Position numbers and translations under genes: made by a program
Shown: one piece after another, positions 1-4,552 of the stretch
How positions within the stretch are numbered: the first letter of the stretch is position 1
Layout of the letters: each line of letters begins with the position of its first letter
DNA from: Pseudomonadota bacterium
GTDB taxonomy: Bacteria > Pseudomonadota > Zetaproteobacteria > Mariprofundales > Mariprofundaceae
Direction: 5' to 3'
DNA length: 6,501 bases
NCBI GenBank assembly: GCA_002401635.1
Contig: NVTQ01000001.1
Coordinates: 1 to 6,501 of the forward strand
The notes under the pieces: model-generated
Seen by the model: the letters and a program-made list of their open reading frames with translations, nothing else
The model's database searches: none
Told to the model about the DNA's origin: nothing

Positions 1-10
1 TCATAAATAC

Positions 11-38
11 ATTATACACTATTTTTAGGATTTGTCAA
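11..38 (-). promoter_or_regulatory. Sigma70 promoter pointing out of the left edge
   Basis: On the minus strand a perfect -35 box TTGACA (38-33) is followed after 16 nt by a perfect -10 box TATAAT (16-11). It starts three bases after the stop codon of the PQ-loop-like gene (stop at 44-42). Six bases beyond the -10 box is an ATG at 4-2, where transcription would be expected to start, so the next gene may be translated from a leaderless mRNA. The window ends one base after that ATG, so the reading frame cannot be checked. The 16-nt spacer is one base shorter than optimal. Confidence 0.8.
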
Positions 39-41
39 GTG

Positions 42-287
42 TTATATCTTATAATACATTATAATAATTATAAAAGCAAGGTTTATTCCATAATTAAACA
101 ACAAAGGCTTGTCTAAACCATGTTTCATATAAACATATATAGCTGTTAGAAGCTCCCCAAGTCCCCACATCGAGATAAACCAAAAGTTATACCCTTCAGC
201 ATGTCCTTGTGACACTACTTGTATAACGGCAGGTAGGGCACACCAAGCTAATAGCTGAGTCCCTATCCACCCTATAATCTTAATCAT
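42..287 (-). CDS. Small three-helix membrane protein, PQ-loop/SemiSWEET-like
   Basis: This 81-aa protein is strongly hydrophobic, with three likely membrane helices at about residues 5-25, 34-55 and 61-79. The arrangement resembles a single PQ-loop/MtN3 triple-helix unit as in bacterial SemiSWEET transporters: a Gly-rich first helix ending in LP-A-VIQ (19-23), a second helix with WGLGELLTAIYVY, and a third preceded by DKPLLFNYGIN. SemiSWEETs dimerise to move sugars, but here the usual Pro-Gln is Pro-Ala (19-20), so the assignment is a fold-level guess. The ATG at 287 has no SD. It lies inside the end of a possible 35-aa ORF (8-nt overlap), so translation may depend on coupling. It is the last gene before the left-edge promoter. 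It could instead be an unrelated small membrane protein, for example one acting in superinfection exclusion. Confidence 0.75.
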   Translation of the reverse strand: MIKIIGWIGTQLLAWCALPAVIQVVSQGHAEGYNFWFISMWGLGELLTAIYVYMKHGLDKPLLFNYGINLAFIIIIMYYKI

Positions 288-387
288 TAGGAAAACCGCT
301 TATGTGATAATATTTTCTTTTTCCTATTTTTTTTAAGAGTAGCTTATCATTTAATTTTTTCAGTTGTTTTTCTCTTTTTTTGATCAT
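280..387 (-). CDS. Possible 35-aa lysine-rich ORF
   Basis: An open frame runs from ATG (387-385) to TAA (282-280), encoding 35 residues beginning MIKKREKQLKKLNDK. Roughly a third of the residues are Lys or Arg, and the N-terminal two-thirds looks like an amphipathic basic helix. It fills the gap between the zinc-binding-type gene (stop 403-401) and the membrane protein gene, and its last 8 nt overlap the latter's start, a coupling layout seen elsewhere in this window. Against it, no SD precedes the ATG (only an A/T-rich tract), and Lys codons arise easily in such A-rich DNA. I do not recognise a family. Confidence 0.35.
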   Translation of the reverse strand: MIKKREKQLKKLNDKLLLKKIGKRKYYHISGFPND

Positions 388-400
388 ATATTTTATTTTT

Positions 401-667
401 TTAGACTTCATCATTCCACTTTCTATTATAGTCTCTCATAGCAGGATCACTTAGTGTATCCTGGTTGCAGTTGTGACCTGGCATAGTCCTCTCTAACTCA
501 AGAGAGGCACGTTTATCACAGCTTTGAGAACAAACAAATCCTCCATAAAAGTTGACGTTACATCTTTCTCCGGTTTCTGGATCATATGCAGGCTTTCCTT
601 TATAATAAGGCTCCCCTCTTAATTTTTTTCTACAACCACGACAAACTGCTGTTTCTTTTTCAATCAT
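401..667 (-). CDS. Cysteine-rich phage protein, probable zinc-binding fold
   Basis: This 88-aa protein has a CxxC pair at C9/C12 (VCRGC) and a second pair C46/C50 (VCSQSC), with C36 and C67 in addition. This is a likely four-cysteine zinc site. Between them lies an AYDPETGERCNVNFYGGF segment, and after them ASLELERTMPGH. From memory this pattern resembles a recurrent family of phage hypothetical proteins, but I cannot name a Pfam entry. The ATG at 667 has an SD, AGGAG (679-675), 7 nt upstream, which overlaps the stop codon of the preceding 259-aa gene (680-678). The two genes are therefore almost certainly co-translated from one mRNA. A role in protein-protein or nucleic-acid binding is possible but not shown. 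Confidence 0.8.
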   Translation of the reverse strand: MIEKETAVCRGCRKKLRGEPYYKGKPAYDPETGERCNVNFYGGFVCSQSCDKRASLELERTMPGHNCNQDTLSDPAMRDYNRKWNDEV

Positions 668-677
668 AAATATACTC

Positions 678-1457
678 CTATTTTATATTTCTATGGGCAT
701 CTTTAAACATGTCCTCAAAAAATACCATATCATCAGGAAAATCTCTAAGGTGTTCTCCAGCCAGCTTAATAAGTCTTTCTACAGGCATAATCTTCTTAGA
801 TAACCAAGTCCAGATTGTCGGCATTGTGTCCATAGCTTGTAGTAATGATAAAGTATGGTTTAATGTTATATTGTCTTTTTTGTATCTCCATATAATAGAT
901 CCTAAAAACATTTCTATATCTGTTATAAATAACAAAGGCCATAGGATTTTATAATCAAATGCTCTGATAAAGTTTCCCCAAATGTCCGGTCCAGTAAGAT
1001 CCGGCATTTTCCAACCGTAGTCCCTAACTTCTCCTGCTACTAATTTACCATGGTTTTTTTTAGTAGAGCCATTGCGACGAGTGTTGTTAGCAAACAACAA
1101 TCCTCTTTTTAAGTGTCCTTTAAACAATCTCTTAAGTTCTTTTTCGGGAGACCAATACCCCGCTGCAATAATATGTGGTTGTAATTGATCTCTTGACATC
1201 CTATCCCAATCGCTAGCATCATATTTAGGATTAGAGTGTCTTAGTATTACTCCATTAGAAGGATGTATTTTTTTCATTACTTCATTATACTCTTTTTGAT
1301 AGAAGGAGTTTTCTGCTCTTTCATATTTTAGCCTTTTACCAGGAGACATCATTGCTAGAAGAGACCAATATAGTCCTTCCCTATGTCCGCTATCCCCGCC
1401 ATCAGGGTAATAGTGTTTATCTAATAATCCCCATTTATCTATAAACTTTTCAACCAT
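678..1457 (-). CDS. 259-aa unknown protein with DGGDS and SRDQ motifs
   Basis: I do not recognise a named family. The protein is rich in Trp, Tyr and charged residues. Its motifs look catalytic or ligand-binding: DGGDSGHREG (19-28), RHSNP (73-77), SRDQLQPHIIA (88-98) and a basic FANNTRRNG stretch (122-130). A hydrophobic segment at about 168-190 (ILWPLLFITD onwards) could be a buried helix or a membrane-associated helix. The Asp/Arg/His motifs spaced over the first 100 residues suggest an enzyme, perhaps with an all-helical fold; that is inference. The ATG at 1457 follows GAGGA with 8 nt spacing. The SD region can pair with an upstream CCTCTA (see the hairpin entry). It lies between the nucleotidyltransferase-like gene and the zinc-binding-type gene, in the same direction. 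Confidence 0.85.
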   Translation of the reverse strand: MVEKFIDKWGLLDKHYYPDGGDSGHREGLYWSLLAMMSPGKRLKYERAENSFYQKEYNEVMKKIHPSNGVILRHSNPKYDASDWDRMSRDQLQPHIIAAGYWSPEKELKRLFKGHLKRGLLFANNTRRNGSTKKNHGKLVAGEVRDYGWKMPDLTGPDIWGNFIRAFDYKILWPLLFITDIEMFLGSIIWRYKKDNITLNHTLSLLQAMDTMPTIWTWLSKKIMPVERLIKLAGEHLRDFPDDMVFFEDMFKDAHRNIK

Positions 1458-1466
1458 TGCTAAGTT

Positions 1467-1494
1467 CCTCTATTAATGTATATTCCCGTAGAGG
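1467..1494 (-). promoter_or_regulatory. Inverted repeat that could mask the SD of the 259-aa gene
   Basis: In the short gap between two genes, CCTCTA (1494-1489) is complementary to TAGAGG (1472-1467), with 16 nt between them. The second arm contains the AGAGG that serves as SD for the ATG at 1457. If the stem forms in the mRNA it would hide the ribosome binding site. With only 6 bp and a large loop it is weak and may be chance. Confidence 0.3.
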
Positions 1495-1496
1495 CT

Positions 1497-1820
1497 TCAT
1501 ATAGATTCTCCAATAACCATACTAGGACCAGACTCGTTATTAAACTCTTTCTGGGTCTGTATTTGATAGTCAATCGTCATTTGTGTTCTACTTGAAAGCC
1601 ATTCTGAAATCCACATAGACATTGATTTTCTTGCAAACTCTGAGTCAAGCAAACCCTCTTCAGGCATAACTGTTCTTATATCAACGTCTCTAAAATCTTT
1701 CCTGGTCATTGCTGATCCAACTAAATAATGTTTTTTATAGAAGATTTTATTAACAGCTTCTAAGGCGTAGTAAAGGTTATACCATTGGATAGTTGATAGA
1801 TAACTTTGATCCTTTTTCAT
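1497..1820 (-). CDS. Pol-beta-superfamily nucleotidyltransferase-like protein
   Basis: The 107-aa product carries the minimal nucleotidyltransferase signature. GS (35-36, in HYLVGSAMTR) is followed by DVDI (45-48, two metal-binding Asp at 45 and 47), and a later Asp84 in MTIDYQIQT fits the third carboxylate on a beta strand. The N-terminal helix (about 11-28) precedes the strand leading to GS, as in this fold. In this superfamily the triad transfers NMP groups to proteins, RNA or small molecules; the substrate here cannot be read. The length fits a stand-alone MNT-type domain. I chose the ATG at 1820, 7 nt after the upstream stop, with GAGGAA (1836-1831) upstream at slightly long spacing. In-frame ATG 1844, TTG 1841 and GTG 1838 lie inside the upstream gene and lack an SD. 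No HEPN partner is visible next to it. Confidence 0.8.
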   Translation of the reverse strand: MKKDQSYLSTIQWYNLYYALEAVNKIFYKKHYLVGSAMTRKDFRDVDIRTVMPEEGLLDSEFARKSMSMWISEWLSSRTQMTIDYQIQTQKEFNNESGPSMVIGESI

Positions 1821-1827
1821 TTCTTTT

Positions 1828-2148
1828 TCATTCCTCACCAACATCAGCGAAGGGCTTGAGGGCTTTGTGAACTATAATTTTATTCCCTAGATGAGCCTGT
1901 TCATAAGTAAGCCCGTCGTTATCGAGAACGGCTTCTAACGTCTCCATTAAAAACTTAATAGCAGGAATCTCAGCGATTGTTTTTAATGGAACTTCCTTTA
2001 AGACTTCGGGGGTTAGGGCGGCTTTGAAGCCCGCTTTATAATCTGTGCGACAAAGGTTTTCTTCGGCTTTATCGAAATGGTAGGATCTTTTTTCATTAAG
2101 GAAATATAACTTAGCCTTCTCTTCGATAATCTTATCTAGCTTATTCAT
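1828..2148 (-). CDS. Paralogue A, 106-aa protein with KAGFKAALTPEVLKEVP core
   Basis: The function is unknown. The protein is mostly helical and charged. Residues 38-54 (KAGFKAALTPEVLKEVP) are identical to residues 32-48 of the gene at 4090-4395, and both start with M-x-(K)-LDK. The flanking parts differ, so this is a diverged duplication with one constrained block. The block is also conserved in DNA (47 of 51 bases) and looks GC-richer than the surrounding sequence. The ATG at 2148 overlaps the previous stop as ATGA, and GGAG lies about 10 nt upstream, so it is probably coupled to the coiled-coil gene. The C-terminus overlaps only a disfavoured upstream start of the nucleotidyltransferase-like gene. 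Confidence 0.85.
   Translation of the reverse strand: MNKLDKIIEEKAKLYFLNEKRSYHFDKAEENLCRTDYKAGFKAALTPEVLKEVPLKTIAEIPAIKFLMETLEAVLDNDGLTYEQAHLGNKIIVHKALKPFADVGEE
1988..2038. repeat. 51-bp repeat, copy A, inside paralogue A
   Basis: This stretch matches 4253-4303 in the same orientation at 47 of 51 bases (differences at 2002, 2008, 2029 and 2032). In both places it encodes the same 17 residues in the same frame. All four differences are silent, which points to selection on the protein as well as recent common origin. Confidence 0.9.
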
Positions 2149-2885
2149 TCTTTGTGCTCTCCGTGGTTCTTGGTCCAGTCAGCTAGTGCTTCAGTAGCTT
2201 TACGTTCATTAAGCCTTCCATGTTTTTGATTACTTACAATTGAATACCATTTCAAAACATCCACCAGCTTGAGGGAGTCTTGCATTAAGGTTTTAACCTG
2301 TTGTTTGAAGTCAACTATTTCACAGTCTTGATCTGCTAATTTTTCACCAAGATCAATAGCAAAACATTCCCACTTATCAGCCGCTTTATAATTGCCATCA
2401 CTTATTTTCTCAAGCTCTTGATACTTTTCTTGCAGGTCTTTTAACACGACTTCGCGTTGTACAATCATATCAGCAGAGAGAGATTCAACGTCCTCAAGTT
2501 TTTCTTGCAGGTCATCACGTTGTTTTGTTCTAGCGTCCATTTCATTATCAACTTCTTTATATTTCTTTTCTATAGATATTTTTTCATCTTGAAGTTTAGC
2601 ATATTGAATAGACATGTTATCTAAAGCTTTATATTCTACAACATGTATATCATCATCATATTGTCGTGTCTCACTAGCAAAGTATTCAAATGTTTGTATG
2701 TCTTTATTATCTGCTTGTAAAAAATACTCCATAGGATCTTCTTTTATTCTAAGGTCTTCTTTTATTCTTCTTTCATGACAATTATAACAAATACGATCTC
2801 CATTATTTAAAGACTCGTTTACCCTTCTTCTCTTATCACAAAAATAACAGTTGTCCTTATACTTTACGTCTTCAAACCATAACAC
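2145..2885 (-). CDS. Zinc-finger plus coiled-coil protein, 246 aa
   Basis: The N-terminus has two CxxC knuckles, C13/C16 (CYFC) and C33/C36 (CYNC), spaced as a four-Cys treble-clef or HNH-type zinc knuckle, but no HNH catalytic residues are evident. A basic linker with a duplicated RIKED motif (41-50) follows. A long heptad-rich coiled coil spans roughly 93-165, with DLQEKLEDVE and DLQEKYQELE as internal near-repeats, and probably continues through 174-210. It is likely a cytoplasmic oligomeric protein; the partner is unknown. The start is GTG at 2885, directly after the upstream TAA (2888-2886), with AGGTGG a few nt before it. The ATG at 2880 is out of frame. Such Zn-finger/coiled-coil proteins are common phage hypotheticals. 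Confidence 0.85.
   Translation of the reverse strand: MLWFEDVKYKDNCYFCDKRRRVNESLNNGDRICYNCHERRIKEDLRIKEDPMEYFLQADNKDIQTFEYFASETRQYDDDIHVVEYKALDNMSIQYAKLQDEKISIEKKYKEVDNEMDARTKQRDDLQEKLEDVESLSADMIVQREVVLKDLQEKYQELEKISDGNYKAADKWECFAIDLGEKLADQDCEIVDFKQQVKTLMQDSLKLVDVLKWYSIVSNQKHGRLNERKATEALADWTKNHGEHKE
2737..2768. repeat. 18-bp tandem duplication within the coiled-coil gene
   Basis: The 14-mer TCTTCTTTTATTCT occurs at 2737-2750 and again at 2755-2768, offset by 18 bp. It encodes a repeated RIKED pentapeptide in frame (residues 41-45 region and 46-50). It looks like a slippage duplication of six codons. Confidence 0.8.
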
Positions 2886-3086
2886 TTAGTCCACCTCTTT
2901 AAAAGGGTTATCAGGATATTTTATCTCTATATCCAGCTTCAAAACACTAACTACCGAATCAATAACACACTTAGACCAAAAAGCCTCGTGTGACAATCCT
3001 CTAGCACTTTTATCTCTGATTTCAGCAAGAGCTAACTGTCTAATCTTTTCTAGCTCGCTCTCACTTACCTCAATTTTTTTACTCAA
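2886..3086 (-). CDS. Small helical protein, 66 aa, TTG start
   Basis: The function is unknown. The first half (residues 3-25) is a charged helix (SESELEKIRQLALAEIRDKS) and residues 33-51 a second, amphipathic helix. The tail IEIKYPDNPFKEVD is probably extended. There is no ATG at the front. The TTG at 3086 is supported by AAGGA (3098-3094) with 7-nt spacing, and it overlaps the upstream stop by 8 nt. The following gene starts on the base after its stop. This tight packing argues for a real, coupled gene despite its size. Confidence 0.75.
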   Translation of the reverse strand: MSKKIEVSESELEKIRQLALAEIRDKSARGLSHEAFWSKCVIDSVVSVLKLDIEIKYPDNPFKEVD

Positions 3087-3414
3087 GATATTTTCCTTTA
3101 TCTAAAAAATAATCTAATATTCCCATTAAATCAACCATCTCTATAAGATACATAGCTTTTTCAGGATCTAAGTTAAAAGTTTCTGTAATAGTGGTTTTTA
3201 GTTCACCTTCTACAACTTCTTTAAATTGATCATCAAATGCTAATGCAAATGGGCCTCTAAAAACAGCTTCATTTCTTAAAAACTCTGATATATAAGGTTT
3301 CATGTCAGATAATATAGTTTTTTTATTTACTTCTAAAAACTCTGTAACATCAAATACAGTTTGCATATCTTCTTGCTTTATATCGAGATCTATCGTCAAA
3401 TCACGTTCAGACAT
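3079..3414 (-). CDS. Acidic unknown protein, first gene after the consensus promoter
   Basis: This 111-aa, strongly acidic protein is of unknown function. It appears mixed alpha/beta, with an N-terminal TIDLDI strand and several helices; the C-terminus (LDPEKAMYLIEMVDLMGILDYFL) is an amphipathic helix. The start is ATG 3414, with a perfect SD AAGGAGG (3429-3423) 8 nt away. An in-frame ATG at 3435 would add seven residues, but it lies within the -10 box of the promoter (3439-3434) and would not be in that transcript. Predicted transcription begins around 3427, so the leader is about a dozen bases and consists mainly of the SD. This position predicts high expression. Confidence 0.85.
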   Translation of the reverse strand: MSERDLTIDLDIKQEDMQTVFDVTEFLEVNKKTILSDMKPYISEFLRNEAVFRGPFALAFDDQFKEVVEGELKTTITETFNLDPEKAMYLIEMVDLMGILDYFLDKGKYLE

Positions 3415-3433
3415 AATAATCTCCTCCTTAATC

Positions 3434-3462
3434 ATTATAACATACTATCCTTAGCATGTCAA
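3434..3462 (-). promoter_or_regulatory. Perfect-consensus sigma70 promoter with extended -10
   Basis: On the minus strand TTGACA (3462-3457), a 17-nt spacer and TATAAT (3439-3434) are all exact consensus. The spacer ends in TGT directly before the -10, giving the TGn extended -10 element. It begins at the base after the stop codon of the 20-aa micropeptide (3465-3463). Downstream, within 20 nt, are AAGGAGG and ATG 3414. Its match to consensus suggests a strong early promoter recognised by unmodified host RNA polymerase. No operator-like palindrome is evident. Confidence 0.93.
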
Positions 3463-3525
3463 CTATAGCCTCTGGTTAAAGTAATATACTATGGCTAAAA
3501 ATATTAACGCATAAATAAAGTACAT
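3463..3525 (-). CDS. 20-aa single-helix membrane micropeptide
   Basis: The ORF from ATG (3525-3523) to TAG (3465-3463) encodes MYFIYALIFLAIVYYFNQRL, a continuous hydrophobic stretch with a polar, basic end. That is the layout of a one-pass inner-membrane peptide with its positive end in the cytoplasm. GGGAGG (3535-3530) precedes the ATG at a short 4-nt spacing, and the ATG overlaps the previous stop as TAATG, the same coupling used by its neighbours. It ends exactly where the next promoter begins, so it fills the gap completely. No family is recognisable at this length. The alternative is that the stretch is only spacer DNA whose A/T-richness mimics a helix. Confidence 0.55.
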   Translation of the reverse strand: MYFIYALIFLAIVYYFNQRL

Positions 3526-3881
3526 TAAGCCTCCCATTCAAATACTGGTTGAAGATAATCAACATAAACATTGTCAGGATGTATATAAGCATACACTCTA
3601 AGATCTTGTTGGTTTTCATCTTTCACGTCTATAAACTCTCTTCTATAAAAAGTAGGATGTCCCTCTGCTATATCTAAATCCATTAAAACATCATCAGTTA
3701 CTTCGTATAGCTCCCCCTTGGCTCCCATTCCTTCTCGTTTTACTAAGAAAGGAAAATGAGGTCCTTTTAATAAGGTATACTTTTCACTAGTAACCCCTTC
3801 TCCTAGATAATCTGAATATTTTAGGATAGAGTGTAACCCGTATCCTTGCTTTAAAGTCCCATATGCTAGTACTATAGACAT
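3525..3881 (-). CDS. Gamma-glutamylcyclotransferase-like (GGCT/AIG2) protein
   Basis: The 118-aa product matches the GGCT-like fold in motif order: YGTLKQG (7-13, substrate loop), GELYEV (56-61) and LDIAEGHPTFYRR (69-81) with the candidate catalytic Glu73. The length is typical for the small bacterial YtfP/AIG2-like members. Family enzymes convert gamma-glutamyl amines or dipeptides to 5-oxoproline and the free amine; the substrate here cannot be inferred. The product lacks a signal peptide, so it is cytoplasmic. The ATG at 3881 overlaps the zinc-ribbon stop as TAATG, with GAGGA 9 nt upstream. It sits between a zinc ribbon and a membrane micropeptide, with no glutathione or amino-acid pathway genes nearby. 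In phages it might alter host metabolites or modify a host molecule; that is speculation. Confidence 0.9.
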   Translation of the reverse strand: MSIVLAYGTLKQGYGLHSILKYSDYLGEGVTSEKYTLLKGPHFPFLVKREGMGAKGELYEVTDDVLMDLDIAEGHPTFYRREFIDVKDENQQDLRVYAYIHPDNVYVDYLQPVFEWEA

Positions 3882-4087
3882 TATTTTTTATCCTCAACTT
3901 CTAAATCAATAATTTGTGATATTCTAATATGTACCATACATCCACATTCCCCACATTCTTTTACTTGTGGCTTAGAAACTAACTCAATAATCCCTACTCC
4001 AACACTACCTACTGATATTTCTAGTTCTACATAGTCCTTATCTCCACAGCCAGGACATTCTATATATGTTTCTACAAAGTCTTTCAT
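3881..4087 (-). CDS. Small zinc-ribbon protein
   Basis: This 68-aa protein has C11/C14 (ECPGCG) and C45/C48/C50 (ECGECGC), i.e. two zinc knuckles about 30 residues apart separated by beta-forming sequence, the usual zinc-ribbon layout. The C-terminus is acidic (LEVEDKK). No enzymatic motif is seen; it may bind nucleic acid or protein. Start choice: ATG 4087 has AAAGGAG (4102-4096) at 8 nt. The ATG at 4093 overlaps the upstream stop (ATGA) but is only 2 nt from that SD. A TTG at 4108 lies upstream of the SD. So MKDFVETY is the likely N-terminus. Confidence 0.8.
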   Translation of the reverse strand: MKDFVETYIECPGCGDKDYVELEISVGSVGVGIIELVSKPQVKECGECGCMVHIRISQIIDLEVEDKK

Positions 4088-4089
4088 AA

Positions 4090-4395
4090 TCATCTCTCCT
4101 TTAACCAAAGTACTAATGCGTCTCTAACTTTTGTTAGGCTTGTGCTATTAAGTACACCATCTTTTAATCCGTCTTGATCTCTATTACCAAATTCATCAAT
4201 CAAAGTCCCTTCTACTAAATCAAGGAAGGAGGCAAACACCTTCTTAACCTCTGGAACTTCCTTTAAAACTTCAGGGGTTAGGGCGGCTTTGAATCCTGCT
4301 TTAAAGGCCCTGCCGCTAAATGATAACTCGATGTCTAAGCCTCTGGTATAATACAAGGTTTTTTCTTTCATAAGCTTATCTAGCTCTTTACTCAT
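4090..4395 (-). CDS. Paralogue B, 101-aa protein with KAGFKAALTPEVLKEVP core
   Basis: The function is unknown. Residues 32-48 are identical to residues 38-54 of the gene at 1828-2148, and both begin with a short LDK-containing, Lys/Glu-rich helix. Outside this the two differ strongly, and the C-terminal half here is a separate helical segment ending ALVLWLKER. I chose ATG 4395, because AAAGG (4407-4403) lies 7 nt upstream and the resulting MSKELDKL aligns with MNKLDKI of paralogue A. The in-frame ATG 4410 would add five residues and also has a weaker SD. The stop overlaps or abuts the zinc-ribbon start. The two copies lie in different transcription units, so they may be expressed at different times. 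Confidence 0.82.
   Translation of the reverse strand: MSKELDKLMKEKTLYYTRGLDIELSFSGRAFKAGFKAALTPEVLKEVPEVKKVFASFLDLVEGTLIDEFGNRDQDGLKDGVLNSTSLTKVRDALVLWLKER
4253..4303. repeat. 51-bp repeat, copy B, inside paralogue B
   Basis: This is the partner of 1988-2038, with 47 of 51 identical bases and the same orientation and frame. It encodes the invariant 17-residue core of the two paralogues. Confidence 0.9.
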
Positions 4396-4422
4396 CCCTT
4401 TACCTTTCATTTAAAATTTTCC

Positions 4423-4542
4423 TTATATTCCTACTTTACCTAAAAGCCATGCAATTAAGCCGAATGGTGATATGAAAATCAATACAACTATCAACATTAA
4501 AAGATACATAATCAGATAGGTACTTTCAATTAATACTCTCAT
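4423..4542 (-). CDS. 39-aa single-pass membrane miniprotein
   Basis: The ORF from ATG (4542-4540) to TAA (4425-4423) encodes 39 residues. After MRVLIESTY there is an unbroken hydrophobic run to about residue 35 (containing YLLMLIVVLIFI, SPFGLIAWLL), then GKVGI. This could form one long helix or a hairpin broken at Ser-Pro (25-26). GAGG (4554-4551) stands 8 nt before the ATG and overlaps the stop of the upstream gene. It fills an otherwise 140-bp gap between two genes. Small membrane proteins of this kind in phages include exclusion, lysis-timing and holin-like proteins; nothing here decides between them. Confidence 0.7.
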   Translation of the reverse strand: MRVLIESTYLIMYLLMLIVVLIFISPFGLIAWLLGKVGI

Positions 4543-4552
4543 CTTTTTTTCC

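Noticed and set aside
709..954. Plus-strand open frame of 81 codons
   Set aside because: It lies wholly inside the 259-aa minus-strand gene, has no plausible SD or neighbours on that strand, and every other gene is on the minus strand. It is a shadow frame.
1497..2148. MNT/HEPN-type toxin-antitoxin pair formed by the nucleotidyltransferase and paralogue A
   Set aside because: Paralogue A shows no HEPN RxxxxH motif, and its conserved block is shared with another gene that lacks a nucleotidyltransferase neighbour.
3415..3435. Longer start (ATG 3435) for the acidic protein
   Set aside because: The ATG is part of the -10 box of the consensus promoter, so it is absent from that transcript. ATG 3414 has an ideal SD.
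4088..4108. TTG 4108 or ATG 4093 as start of the zinc ribbon
   Set aside because: TTG 4108 is upstream of the SD, and ATG 4093 is only 2 nt from it. ATG 4087 has normal spacing.
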